A stretch of DNA of 27,163 nt from positions 1 to 27,163 of the forward strand of contig JABDKK010000033.1 in assembly GCA_013002265.1 (NCBI GenBank). Direction: 5' to 3'. The notes beneath the pieces were generated by a model. The model was not told the DNA's origin and did no database searches. It saw only the letters and a program-made list of their open reading frames with translations. Source of the DNA: Candidatus Nitrosopumilus sp. GTDB taxonomy: Archaea > Thermoproteota > Nitrososphaeria > Nitrososphaerales > Nitrosopumilaceae. Positions 7,212 to 15,147 of this stretch are shown piece after piece (within the stretch, counting starts at the first letter, position 1; each line of letters opens with the position of its first letter). The translations under genes were made by a program, and so were the position numbers.

Positions 7212-7838
7212 TTAATCGTCTTTATCGTGTTTAACTTTTTTTCCTGGGAATTTACCATCATCAATGTCTGCAGTACATCCAAAGCCACCAAACCATGATG
7301 GATTGTTAAAGGCAGATCCTCCGTCAGGAGCATCACGACAAATTGCTTTTACATCTATTGGGACATCCATTACATCAAAGTAATTGACAGTTCCAGTTAC
7401 ATGATAACCATAGATTCCTGTCTCAGCTAGAATTTGTCTAGCAAAGAAGTGGCCTGGATCGCCATGTACTGCACCAACTACAACATCAGTTTCTAAAGGT
7501 TCAAAACCTTTTTCGACAGCCTTGTTGTACTGTTTGTCATTCTTGTAATAGAATTTGTCAACCTTCAAATCAGCTTCTTCAAGATTCAAACCAGTTCTGG
7601 TGTCACTAATGAATAACTCCATTGGATGCTCACCAGACCATTTGCCTGATTCTTGTGCTCTTGTTGGTTCGTTGTTGTGTCCCATGATAACAGTTATGAA
7701 ACGATGTTCTCCATTAGGAAGAGTAAATCCGATTACTTGTCCACCGTGAGCAAATGCTTGCTCAGATGCTACTCCTGCTAGAATCATTGCAGATGCAATG
7801 GATGCTACCAAGAAGAGTTGTGTTTTATTTGATTTCAT
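7212..7838 (-). CDS. exported protein of unknown function, mature N-terminal His
   Basis: The protein has 208 residues. Residues 1 to about 30 are a signal peptide ending SEQAFA, leaving HGGQVIGF as the predicted mature N terminus. The mature part is rich in His and acidic residues, has a VHGDPGHFF segment and two cysteines near the C terminus (ICRD, GFGC) that could form a disulfide, and ends in a charged tail. No known family is recognised. Two ATGs are possible (7844 and 7838); the ribosome site GGAG is too close to the first, so 7838 is preferred. The gene follows the gene at 7851 by only a few bases and is co-transcribed. Confidence 0.85.
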   Translation of the reverse strand: MKSNKTQLFLVASIASAMILAGVASEQAFAHGGQVIGFTLPNGEHRFITVIMGHNNEPTRAQESGKWSGEHPMELFISDTRTGLNLEEADLKVDKFYYKNDKQYNKAVEKGFEPLETDVVVGAVHGDPGHFFARQILAETGIYGYHVTGTVNYFDVMDVPIDVKAICRDAPDGGSAFNNPSWFGGFGCTADIDDGKFPGKKVKHDKDD

Positions 7839-7850
7839 TTTCATTATCTC

Positions 7851-8513
7851 CTATTGTGATGAATGTCCTAATCCATCGTTTGTATGGTCATCATCATTTA
7901 GATCATAGATTACATTTCTGTTCAAGTCAAGATATGGTCCATCTTCATATGGATTATCAGCAATGCTTCCAAGAACTCTTTGTATGTTGATATCAACTAC
8001 ATGTCCTGGTGCAAAGGTGATTGGTTCTCCTGAGAGATTTACTAAATCAATGTCAGTAACTCTTGGTGCACCACCATTTAGTGGATCAGGAATGTGGGCA
8101 TGGAATACACATTGATCACCAGTACCTGCCAAAGTTGGAGAAGATACAGTGTTGATGTAAAACAATGGAATTGGTTCCATGTGTGTACCTGAAGCATGCT
8201 CATCAATATGACCTGCAATTGCTGTAATTAGTGGCTGGTATGTATCATCACCCTCTGAAACTGGTTCACAAGGAGATGTCAACAAGAAATGTCCTGAAAC
8301 ATAATTAGGACTTGAATCATACAATGGGAAAACGCCTCCAGCTGGAAGTGTCATTCCATCTAGTCTGATGTGTGTGTTATCAGGAATAGTTCCTGTAGCA
8401 ACACCTGCTTCAAAACTGTGACTTGCAAATGAATAACCACCAAATGCTAATGCAATTGTTAGTAATGCAGTACCTGCAATCATAGATATTTTGTTCTGTT
8501 TTAGAAAAGTCAT
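7851..8513 (-). CDS. exported protein of unknown function
   Basis: The protein has 220 residues. A signal peptide or N-terminal anchor covers about 1-30 (MIAGTALLTIALAFGG, then YSFASHSFEAG). The mature part has two cysteines (TSPCEP and DQCVFHAHIPD) and clustered histidines (HIDEHASGTHMEP, FHAHIP), suggesting a disulfide and possibly metal binding. The C terminus is rich in Asp and Asn. I do not recognise a family. It is first in a two-gene unit with the exported protein at 7212-7838. A palindromic element and an A/T-rich TATA region lie just upstream. Confidence 0.85.
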   Translation of the reverse strand: MTFLKQNKISMIAGTALLTIALAFGGYSFASHSFEAGVATGTIPDNTHIRLDGMTLPAGGVFPLYDSSPNYVSGHFLLTSPCEPVSEGDDTYQPLITAIAGHIDEHASGTHMEPIPLFYINTVSSPTLAGTGDQCVFHAHIPDPLNGGAPRVTDIDLVNLSGEPITFAPGHVVDINIQRVLGSIADNPYEDGPYLDLNRNVIYDLNDDDHTNDGLGHSSQ

Positions 8514-8530
8514 TAAAAATAATTTTAGAA

Positions 8531-8569
8531 TTTAATTAAAAACAAATTTGGTACATTAGTAAATTGTAC
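8531..8569 (-). promoter_or_regulatory. TATA region and adjacent GTACA-N9-TGTAC dyad
   Basis: TTTAATTAAA (8531-8540) lies 18-27 bases before the ATG at 8513. Directly upstream is a dyad with arms GTACA (8551-8555) and TGTAC (8565-8569). A dyad just upstream of TATA is where archaeal activators or repressors often bind. A related TTGGTACATT occurs on the minus strand upstream of the CHRD gene. The rest of 8514-8670 shows nothing further. Confidence 0.35.
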
Positions 8570-8670
8570 TGGTTTAATTCTCAAAAAAATATTTTATAAT
8601 ATGAAAAATTTAGAAATACTCTACAAAAAAATTCTTATCCAAATTAAAAAAAATAAAAGAAGAAAATAGG

Positions 8671-9318
8671 TTAAGATTCGTGTTCTTCTTCCATTCCACT
8701 ATCAAGTAGGCCTTTTTTATCTAATTTTTCACAGATTTTTTCGCCATCACTTGTTGGCAGAATATCACCTCTAAGGACACCAACGCCTCCATCACCATGA
8801 ATCATAGTGAAGAGATTTCCATCACATAAGTTCTTTAGTTGTGAAGTTAAAGTTTCTGAGTTATCATGACCACCATATGATTGGTTTTCATCACCATCAT
8901 CCCAAATTCCTTTAATGAATCCTTTAGTTGGTTTTACAACTAAATCGGCATCATCTTCTCCTGGTGCCTTGTATACATTTAGAACATGTGCACCATGATG
9001 ATTTTCATGAAGATGTAATTTTGTTACATCGTCAGATGTTTCTGAAGTTGCTCCACCACTAATATCCATATTTTCTATGGAAATTCTGTACTTTAGAGAT
9101 TCACCATTCTTATCTAACCAAAATTTGGCTGTAGCAGTACCATCAAAACCAGCTGGTGTAGAAGGAACTGTATTTAGTGTAGCTGTAAAGCTTGGCTCTT
9201 TCTTAAACTTCCACTTGTTATCTGCTGCATCGGCATCTTGTAGTGTTATTCCCATGACAGTAGAAATTGCAAATATAGCTACTAGTGAAAATACTAGTGC
9301 GTTTGTTTTTGTTTTCAT
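8671..9318 (-). CDS. exported CHRD-domain protein
   Basis: The protein has 215 residues. A signal peptide spans about 1-32 (ITLQDADA-ADNK). Residues about 43-187 match the CHRD pattern: SFTATLNTVP at the start, KFWLDKNGESLKYRISIENM in the middle, and MIHGDGGVGVLRGDILP at the end. CHRD domains were named from chordin and occur in secreted microbial proteins of unknown function. A His-rich segment (KLHLHENHHGAH, about 100-111) sits in the domain. The C-terminal tail is acidic. It has its own promoter with TATA 27 bases before the ATG. Confidence 0.85.
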   Translation of the reverse strand: MKTKTNALVFSLVAIFAISTVMGITLQDADAADNKWKFKKEPSFTATLNTVPSTPAGFDGTATAKFWLDKNGESLKYRISIENMDISGGATSETSDDVTKLHLHENHHGAHVLNVYKAPGEDDADLVVKPTKGFIKGIWDDGDENQSYGGHDNSETLTSQLKNLCDGNLFTMIHGDGGVGVLRGDILPTSDGEKICEKLDKKGLLDSGMEEEHES

Positions 9319-9340
9319 TAAGAATTATTTTTAATTTTTT

Positions 9341-9350
9341 TATAAAATAG
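9341..9350 (-). promoter_or_regulatory. TATA box of the CHRD gene
   Basis: CTATTTTATA on the minus strand is centred 27 bases upstream of the ATG at 9318. Confidence 0.5.
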
Positions 9351-9377
9351 ATCTGGGTTGTTCGTCGAATGTACCAA

Positions 9378-10622
9378 TTAGATTACAATAATACTTCTTT
9401 TAACAAGATTTTCAATCATATTTAGAAACTCATCATCTGAGATTTTGTTATCACTCCACCATTGAGTAGTAATTTTTACCCATTGTGGAATTTTCCATTG
9501 AGATCCTGAAACAATTTCTTGCTGTGGAGCAGAAATGATTTGTTTTTCAAACAAAAAATCAATTCCTTCTAGAAATTCAGAGTCAGGTATTTGATCAGTT
9601 GCCCACCATTGAGCATTGGTTTTGATAAATTGTGGGATTTTAGAAATAGTTGGAGGCAATCCTTTTTCAAATCCGGTAATTTTTAAAATTCCTTGAGACT
9701 GAGGTCCAACATTAAAGGCTACATGCCACTGACCCATCTCATCAATACTTTGGATAAACTCAATTGACTCATCATTTATTGTAACATCAAACTTTTCTTT
9801 GCCTGAGATTGGTGGAAACTCAAAGTTTGCATAAGTATTAAGAGGGTAGCTATTGTATCCACGCATGGTAAGGGTGGTTCCATCATCACTGAATTTTGCT
9901 GCTGAATACCATGCCCCAGAGTCATATCTGAAATCAAAGTCTCCATCATTTTTCTTTGCAGTTACTGGGATTACAGTAGTATCAACTGGTGCAAAACAGC
10001 TATAGTAAAACACATCATCTATAACAGATGGATCAGGATACATTGAGAAATTAATGATTTCATTAGGTTCTATTTTTTCTATAAACTCAATGTTCTGAGT
10101 AATATCTAGAACATTTTCATATCCATGAACTACTGCATAGATTTTTGGATAATAGATTGTATTATCTCCTGTATTTTGAATTCGTCCAGTAATATGGCCG
10201 TCTTTATGTTTTATCAGAGTTTCATCATATAGAACCTGAATTGGGACTTCATTTGTTATGGTTTTCTGATAGGTTAGTTTAGGATTTTCCAAAACAGGTG
10301 TGTTTCCCTGCAATTCAAGAAATTTTATCTTAAATGGGATTTCTTTGCCAGAAGCTAATGGGACATGCTGAATTGTCTTTGATATTGTTTGGGAATCATC
10401 AATCACGCTGACAGTTATAATTGGAATTACGGCAAAATCATTTTGATTTTTTACATTTCCAACTACAGTGTAGATTCCATTTGCATCAAAGTATCCCAGA
10501 TATTCATGTAATGGAACGTAGACATCTGCAAATGCCTGTGGAGTTAAAAAAGAAACAAAGAAAAATCCAAGTAAAAGAATTACAGCTGAAATATTTTTAG
10601 AATGAGTTGATAATATCTTCAA
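9378..10622 (-). CDS. exported protein with two Trp-rich C-terminal repeats
   Basis: Started at the TTG at 10620-10622 the protein has 414 residues with a clear signal peptide (AVILLLGFFFVSFLTPQAFA). The middle looks like beta-sandwich domains (GNVKNQNDFAVIPIITVSV resembles extracellular FxLYD-type modules). The last 90 residues hold two repeats of the form IPxWIKxxxxWWxxxxIxDxEF, at IPQFIKTNAQWW and IPQWVKITTQWW. The start is uncertain: TTG codons also occur at 10643 and 10667; the one chosen gives the most natural signal peptide and overlaps the regulator gene by 26 bases. It is last in a minus-strand gene block. Confidence 0.8.
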   Translation of the reverse strand: MKILSTHSKNISAVILLLGFFFVSFLTPQAFADVYVPLHEYLGYFDANGIYTVVGNVKNQNDFAVIPIITVSVIDDSQTISKTIQHVPLASGKEIPFKIKFLELQGNTPVLENPKLTYQKTITNEVPIQVLYDETLIKHKDGHITGRIQNTGDNTIYYPKIYAVVHGYENVLDITQNIEFIEKIEPNEIINFSMYPDPSVIDDVFYYSCFAPVDTTVIPVTAKKNDGDFDFRYDSGAWYSAAKFSDDGTTLTMRGYNSYPLNTYANFEFPPISGKEKFDVTINDESIEFIQSIDEMGQWHVAFNVGPQSQGILKITGFEKGLPPTISKIPQFIKTNAQWWATDQIPDSEFLEGIDFLFEKQIISAPQQEIVSGSQWKIPQWVKITTQWWSDNKISDDEFLNMIENLVKRSIIVI

Positions 10623-11097
10623 ATCCAGATGTTGGTTTTTCAAGTAATCCCGGCCTATAGTCTTCAACTAATTTATCTATAACATCTATTGCTTTAATAT
10701 GATATCTTTTTTTTAGGTCTACAAGTTTTGTCTCAACTAGTTCATCATCAACTAGCTGTGAAAGATATAATGAAACAGTAGATGGTGATTTTTTAACTTC
10801 TTTAACTATTTGGCTAAATTCTAAACCATCTTCTTTGACTAGAGCAAGTAAAATATCTCTTGGAGTTTGTTTTCTTAATGCCTTGATAACCAGAGATTCA
10901 TCTTCTGTGATGTATGGTGGATAAAATCTAGTTTGTCGTGGACCACGTGCAACCTTTATGATTCCATTTTTTTCTAATTTTCCCAAATAATGACTTAGAA
11001 CGCCATTTTTTAATCCAGATGTACGCATGATTTCGCGGAATTGAATTCCAGGATTTGTCTCAATAATTTTTTGAATTTTTGAATCTCTATCAGTCAT
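10597..11097 (-). CDS. double winged-helix transcriptional regulator
   Basis: The protein has 166 residues and two winged-helix domains in tandem: residues about 5-60 (IQFREIMRTSGLKNGVLSHY, wing GPRQTRFYPP) and about 75-140 (LEFSQIVKEVKKSPSTVSLY). No ligand domain follows. This arrangement is common in archaeal regulators of surface or motility genes. The start ATG overlaps the stop of the membrane protein gene in ATGACTGA (8 bases), and its 3' end overlaps the next exported protein gene, so it is translationally embedded in the surface-protein block and probably controls it. It could instead sense membrane signals with the neighbouring membrane protein. Confidence 0.88.
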   Translation of the reverse strand: MTDRDSKIQKIIETNPGIQFREIMRTSGLKNGVLSHYLGKLEKNGIIKVARGPRQTRFYPPYITEDESLVIKALRKQTPRDILLALVKEDGLEFSQIVKEVKKSPSTVSLYLSQLVDDELVETKLVDLKKRYHIKAIDVIDKLVEDYRPGLLEKPTSGFEDIINSF

Positions 11098-11554
11098 TTC
11101 TAAACACTCCTAATGCTAGCAATCCTAATGTCACAAAAGTCAATAAATGTCCAACCTCTGAAATTGACATTCCACCAAGATCGTAGATATTTGGCCAAGT
11201 TGCATCAACAAGTAATACTACTTCAGCAGCAATAAAATTAGTAAATGCTATAGCACTTAGTAAAAGTCGTTTTGTTCTTAATCTATAATATGCAAAAAGT
11301 GCCAATACTGAAATAAAAACTGCAAGAGAAATTCCACCAACATGCAAGAAAATATGTGCCAAGTGATAACCATGCAATAAGTGTGGAACAATAATTGGCA
11401 AAGCCAATATTGCAACTACGCCTGTTACTACAATCGAAAATAATGTTGATTTTCTCTCAACAATTCTTTCTGGTCTAAACAAAGTAAACAAAATTACCGT
11501 GATTATTGATTTAAACCGACTGGTCCAATTCTCGAATAGTATTCGATCATACAC
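11090..11554 (-). CDS. small membrane protein of unknown function
   Basis: The protein has 154 residues with about four membrane helices (roughly 35-58, 65-90, 97-120, 128-150) and a basic N-terminal cytoplasmic part (FRPERIVERK). Several histidines lie in or near the second helix (HLLHGYHLAHIFLHVGG), which might bind metal or heme; this is a suggestion only. The start is GTG at 11552-11554, overlapping the previous stop in GTGTATGA, and its own stop overlaps the regulator start. The tight coupling to a winged-helix regulator hints at a membrane sensor and regulator pair. Confidence 0.8.
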   Translation of the reverse strand: MYDRILFENWTSRFKSIITVILFTLFRPERIVERKSTLFSIVVTGVVAILALPIIVPHLLHGYHLAHIFLHVGGISLAVFISVLALFAYYRLRTKRLLLSAIAFTNFIAAEVVLLVDATWPNIYDLGGMSISEVGHLLTFVTLGLLALGVFRND

Positions 11555-13097
11555 GAATAATTCCTTTTTGAATTAGAAATTCCAGTCCTTGAACAAAGGT
11601 TTCATTATCAATTTGACCATCTGCCCACCAGCCTGCATTGTTTCTAATCCAATCTGGAATACTTTGAGATTCTGTTGATTCCTGCTGCGTAGAAGGAATT
11701 ACAATGATTTTATTTTTAATCAAATATTCAATTCCCTGAATGAATGTATTATCATCAATTTGTTCTTCAGACCACCATAACGCATTGTTTCTAATCCAAT
11801 CTGGAATGGATATTTCATTTGTTTGAGTAATTCTATCAATAACTACTGGAATAGATGTTCTTGCCCGATCATTTCCATCCAAGTTCTCAAAATTCAGATG
11901 AACAATTCCTGTAATGTCTTTTGGAATCATTACTGGTACAACATTGTGTTCGTCTTTAGAATCTGTACTTATTCCACTTTGCTCAAAGATTACTCTATCA
12001 TTTTGAGTTATAGAAAAATCATAATTTGTAGAAACTGGCTTGTTTCTCAAAAAAATATCTGTTATATCAAAAATTATTTCAGCATTGGAATTTGATTTTA
12101 GATTTTCAGGCTCCGATGATACAAGAATTCTAAATTGGCCATTATCAGTAACTGAACTCAAATGAGTTTCTTGTCGGTCTGGTGTAATTACAAAATTCAT
12201 CACACCATCTAATGGATTGTTTTGAAAAATATTCATCAATTCTTTTTGATAAATGATAAAATGGACAATTCTGCCATCAGAGAAAAAATCATCAATGTTT
12301 ACAATGTCTTCAGACAGCTTAATTCCATTGACGTGCATTGTAAACCCGGATACTAGCAAGTCACCAAATTTTTTTGGAATTACTAGTTCTTGATGTACAA
12401 CTGATGTCTGATTAATGTTAGATATGCTCCAATCAAAAGGCATGGAATATGTGATCTCTTTTGTGTTTGGATCATAATGAAAATCTGAAATCTCATCATA
12501 GTATGTAATTACATCGATGCTCTGTTCTCCAAAGTTAGGATCCACAAAATCATGCCTAGTTGTTTGTGCAATAGAGATTCCAGCATTGAATTCAATGGGT
12601 TTTGCTAATTTCTGGGAATATTCTTCAGCAGTAAGTATCTTAACATCAAATTTGTATAAGCCTCCTTCACTAAGTTTTGGTCCTTTGACATGAACCATCC
12701 TGCTTTCAAGACCAATTAAGGAACCAAAAAAATTGCCACCATTATCTTCCTCAATTACTATAGAGTCAGTATCCTCTGAGACAAAATTAAAAACAATAAA
12801 TCCATAATCTGCCTTAAATTCGCGTTCAAAAAGAAATTTTTCACCACGTTCGGATTTTATTAAGAAAGTAACATCCCTCAGTGTAACTTTGGAATCAAAG
12901 TCAATTAGTGAAATAGATATTTGCTGATCATCACTAGCTTCAGGATCACTTTGTGAGGATGAAACTTCAAGCGTTACTTGTTTTCCATTAAGTTCTACTG
13001 GAGGAAAAGTTTCGCTTCCTACACCATGCCCATAAACCGAATCAAACACAAGCAGTGTTGAAAATGCAAATACTGCAATTAGTAGAAAAAATTTCAA
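11547..13097 (-). CDS. exported MPFDWS-family protein with two Trp-rich repeats
   Basis: Started at the TTG at 13095-13097 the protein has 516 residues, with a signal peptide (FFLLIAVFAFSTLLVFDSVYG) and a mature N terminus HGVGSETFPPVEL. Beta-rich domains follow, with the family block YYDEISDFHYD...MPFDWS...VVHQELVIPKKF shared with the proteins at 13336 and 23381. Two C-terminal repeats (IPDWIRNNALWW and IPDWIRNNAGWW) end the protein. The chosen start lies one base after the stop of the 68-residue gene; a frame open to 13190 would overlap that gene and bury the signal peptide. The function is unknown; it is likely a surface or pseudoperiplasmic protein. Confidence 0.82.
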   Translation of the reverse strand: MKFFLLIAVFAFSTLLVFDSVYGHGVGSETFPPVELNGKQVTLEVSSSQSDPEASDDQQISISLIDFDSKVTLRDVTFLIKSERGEKFLFEREFKADYGFIVFNFVSEDTDSIVIEEDNGGNFFGSLIGLESRMVHVKGPKLSEGGLYKFDVKILTAEEYSQKLAKPIEFNAGISIAQTTRHDFVDPNFGEQSIDVITYYDEISDFHYDPNTKEITYSMPFDWSISNINQTSVVHQELVIPKKFGDLLVSGFTMHVNGIKLSEDIVNIDDFFSDGRIVHFIIYQKELMNIFQNNPLDGVMNFVITPDRQETHLSSVTDNGQFRILVSSEPENLKSNSNAEIIFDITDIFLRNKPVSTNYDFSITQNDRVIFEQSGISTDSKDEHNVVPVMIPKDITGIVHLNFENLDGNDRARTSIPVVIDRITQTNEISIPDWIRNNALWWSEEQIDDNTFIQGIEYLIKNKIIVIPSTQQESTESQSIPDWIRNNAGWWADGQIDNETFVQGLEFLIQKGIIRV

Positions 13098-13098
13098 A

Positions 13099-13305
13099 CT
13101 ATGTCCACTTTGTTGGATCTTTTTTGCGTACTTCTTTTCCATCAATAGTAATTCGATCTTTTTCTTCAAATACAGTATGCCACTTACCATTGCTTGGAAA
13201 GATCTTGTTCATTTCTTCAACTTTATCATTAGTTGGTGCCTTATTCATCAAAGCTCCCCATCGCATGTTAGGAATTTTTGGCATGATATCATTGATGTCT
13301 TTCAT
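13099..13305 (-). CDS. 68-residue soluble protein of unknown function
   Basis: The protein begins MKDINDIMPKIPNMRWGALM and ends KDPTKWT. It is charged, has no membrane segment and no cysteine, and contains a plausible compact fold (NGKWHTVFEEKDRITIDGKE). I do not recognise it. Support: a GAG ribosome site five bases before the ATG, placement between two related exported-protein genes on the same strand (30-base gap upstream, one-base gap downstream), and protein-like composition. A cytoplasmic protein between surface-protein genes is unusual. Confidence 0.7.
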   Translation of the reverse strand: MKDINDIMPKIPNMRWGALMNKAPTNDKVEEMNKIFPSNGKWHTVFEEKDRITIDGKEVRKKDPTKWT

Positions 13306-13335
13306 GATTTCTCATTACTGAATTTATTTAAAAAT

Positions 13336-15033
13336 CTATGACTGTATCTTCATGATTCCTTCTTTGATCAAGTACTGAATTCCTTGAACAAAAGATGAAT
13401 CATCAATGGAACCATCTGCCCACCAGCCTGCATTGTTTTTAATCCATGATGGGATTTCATTTGATCCTAGTCCAGCTCCTTGGGTTGTTGGAGGAATCTT
13501 CATGATTCCTTCTTTGATCAAGTACTGAATTCCTTGAACAAAAGATGAATCATCAATGGAACCATCTGCCCACCAGCCTGCATTGTTTTTAATCCATGAT
13601 GGGATTTGCTCCTTCTGAGGTGTCATAATACTACCGGGTCCTACCTCAATTATTGCCGAACCAATTCCAGCATACTTTGGATTATAATCTAAACCAGTTC
13701 CATAAACCCAAACATCAATTCTAATTTGGCCTTCAGATGGAACAAAAATTCTTTGAATGTCTAGTCCTTCGATTGATACAATTCCAGGATTAACATTGTC
13801 TGTACCAGTATTTCTAGTAATTTCGTTATCCAGTGAATCTAAGACGGCATATCCATATCTGACATCTTTAATTAATCCACCATTTTCATTAAAGAACGTA
13901 AATTCAAATGGTATCTCTTGATTTGCACCGTATTTTCCATCCCATGAAATACTCACAGTAGTTGGAACTTGCTCAAAGGTTTTAGAATCAACCAGATAAA
14001 ATTCAGTAGAACTTTTTGAAGTTTCTTCTAATGGAAGTAACTTCAATTCCATTATTCCACTGTCATGATTTTCAGGACCTAGAGAATCATTAATTTTTTG
14101 TAATTCATTTTTAGTTACTAGAAAATGAATTACATTTGTATCATCATAAGAATATGGATCATTTAGCAAAGCTCGTTGGTCAATTTCAACTCCATTTACA
14201 TATCCCTTGAATTGTTTTCCTTCTGCATATGGAACAAATGATTTAGGAACTCTAACTTCTTCATGTACAACTTGAACTAAATCAACATAGTCTGGACTCC
14301 AATCAAAAGGCATATCAAAATTAATGGAGTTATCATTTTGATCAAATTCAAAGTTTTTCACTTCATCATAGTAAGTTTTTACAACTATTGGAATTTCTTC
14401 TGCATTTGCAGTTTGAATTACAAAGTCTTGTTCTTGTGCGATACTAACAAATGTATCATAACTAAGTAAATTTGCCAGAACTATTTTAGGACCGGTTGCT
14501 GCCTCAATATCAATTCGGATATTATACAAACCCCCTTTGTCAAATATCGGACCTGTAATTGTAGGTCGTGCACAAGTATCTAAATTATTATCATTGCATG
14601 CCTCTCCTTGTACAGCTAAGGCACCAGGGGCACTTACATGCTCAGAACCGCCATAAATCGTACATTTCCAAAGCTCATCCTTTGCACAATCTGCTTTTGG
14701 ACGGATTTCAACATCTAGTCTTCCATCCATATCATAGAATAGATTACGTGCAAGTAATTCTCCGCTTCGCCAGACTTCAATTCTGTAAGTTACTTTTTCT
14801 AAAGTAGTATCTGTAAGAGTATCAAAGAATCGAATTTTCATATTAACATCATCAACATCACCAATTGTAATATCAGAAGGAGACAAATCAGTACGTACTG
14901 TAACTTCCATATCTCCAAAACTCAAGGGTTCTGCCTGATCTCCTCCAAGTCCATGTGCAAATGCATCAGGAATTATTGCAGGAATTGTAAATATTCCGGC
15001 TATAGCAACCAGTAGGAAAAATTTATTGTGCAA
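13336..15033 (-). CDS. exported MPFDWS-family protein with two identical Trp-rich repeats
   Basis: The protein has 565 residues. The signal peptide ([20 protein letters not shown], then PDAFA) leaves [11 protein letters not shown] as the mature N terminus. Cysteines at about 116-153 ([21 protein letters not shown]) may form disulfides. The family block [11 protein letters not shown]...MPFDWS...[12 protein letters not shown] is in the middle. Two C-terminal copies of [17 protein letters not shown] follow, identical even at DNA level. The start is TTG (15031-15033), placed 26 bases from the centre of a TATA box. It is first in the minus-strand block that runs to 9378. The function is unknown. 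Confidence 0.85.
   Translation of the reverse strand: MHNKFFLLVAIAGIFTIPAIIPDAFAHGLGGDQAEPLSFGDMEVTVRTDLSPSDITIGDVDDVNMKIRFFDTLTDTTLEKVTYRIEVWRSGELLARNLFYDMDGRLDVEIRPKADCAKDELWKCTIYGGSEHVSAPGALAVQGEACNDNNLDTCARPTITGPIFDKGGLYNIRIDIEAATGPKIVLANLLSYDTFVSIAQEQDFVIQTANAEEIPIVVKTYYDEVKNFEFDQNDNSINFDMPFDWSPDYVDLVQVVHEEVRVPKSFVPYAEGKQFKGYVNGVEIDQRALLNDPYSYDDTNVIHFLVTKNELQKINDSLGPENHDSGIMELKLLPLEETSKSSTEFYLVDSKTFEQVPTTVSISWDGKYGANQEIPFEFTFFNENGGLIKDVRYGYAVLDSLDNEITRNTGTDNVNPGIVSIEGLDIQRIFVPSEGQIRIDVWVYGTGLDYNPKYAGIGSAIIEVGPGSIMTPQKEQIPSWIKNNAGWWADGSIDDSSFVQGIQYLIKEGIMKIPPTTQGAGLGSNEIPSWIKNNAGWWADGSIDDSSFVQGIQYLIKEGIMKIQS
13346..13607. repeat. 112-base perfect direct repeat, period 150 bases
   Basis: Bases 13346-13457 are identical to 13496-13607, encoding the two Trp-rich repeats of the 565-residue protein. 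The 38 bases between them are a linker. Complete identity at third codon positions shows a recent duplication or gene conversion. Confidence 0.95.
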
Positions 15034-15052
15034 TATTGAAAGTGTATAAAAT

Positions 15053-15065
15053 CCATATTTAAAGA
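15053..15065 (-). promoter_or_regulatory. TATA box of the 15033-9378 gene block
   Basis: TCTTTAAATATGG on the minus strand is centred 26 bases before the TTG at 15033. It would drive the six closely packed minus-strand genes. Confidence 0.45.
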
Positions 15066-15099
15066 TGGCATAGTATTTCTAAGCGTGAGAATTTTTTTT

Positions 15100-15136
15100 G
15101 TGAGTAAATAAAGTAGAATTTTTATTGGTGAGTAAA
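15100..15136 (+). promoter_or_regulatory. TATA box flanked by GTGAGTAAA direct repeats
   Basis: AATTTTTATT (15117-15126) is centred 26 bases before the ATG at 15148. GTGAGTAAA occurs on each side, at 15100-15108 and 15128-15136, 28 bases apart, with a partial third copy (GTGAGAA) near 15085. Direct repeats that straddle a TATA box are good candidates for a regulator site. Confidence 0.4.
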
Positions 15137-15147
15137 AAAAATACATC

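Noticed and set aside
7555..7990. Plus-strand frames opposite the two exported-protein genes
   Set aside because: They are antisense to signal-peptide-bearing proteins and have no family features or ribosome sites.
13098..13190. Longer N terminus for the exported protein at 11547
   Set aside because: It would overlap the 68-residue gene and put about 30 charged residues before the signal peptide.
13346..13607. Direct repeats that could mark a transposon or integration site
   Set aside because: Both copies are in frame inside one gene and encode protein repeats; no transposase or integrase is nearby.
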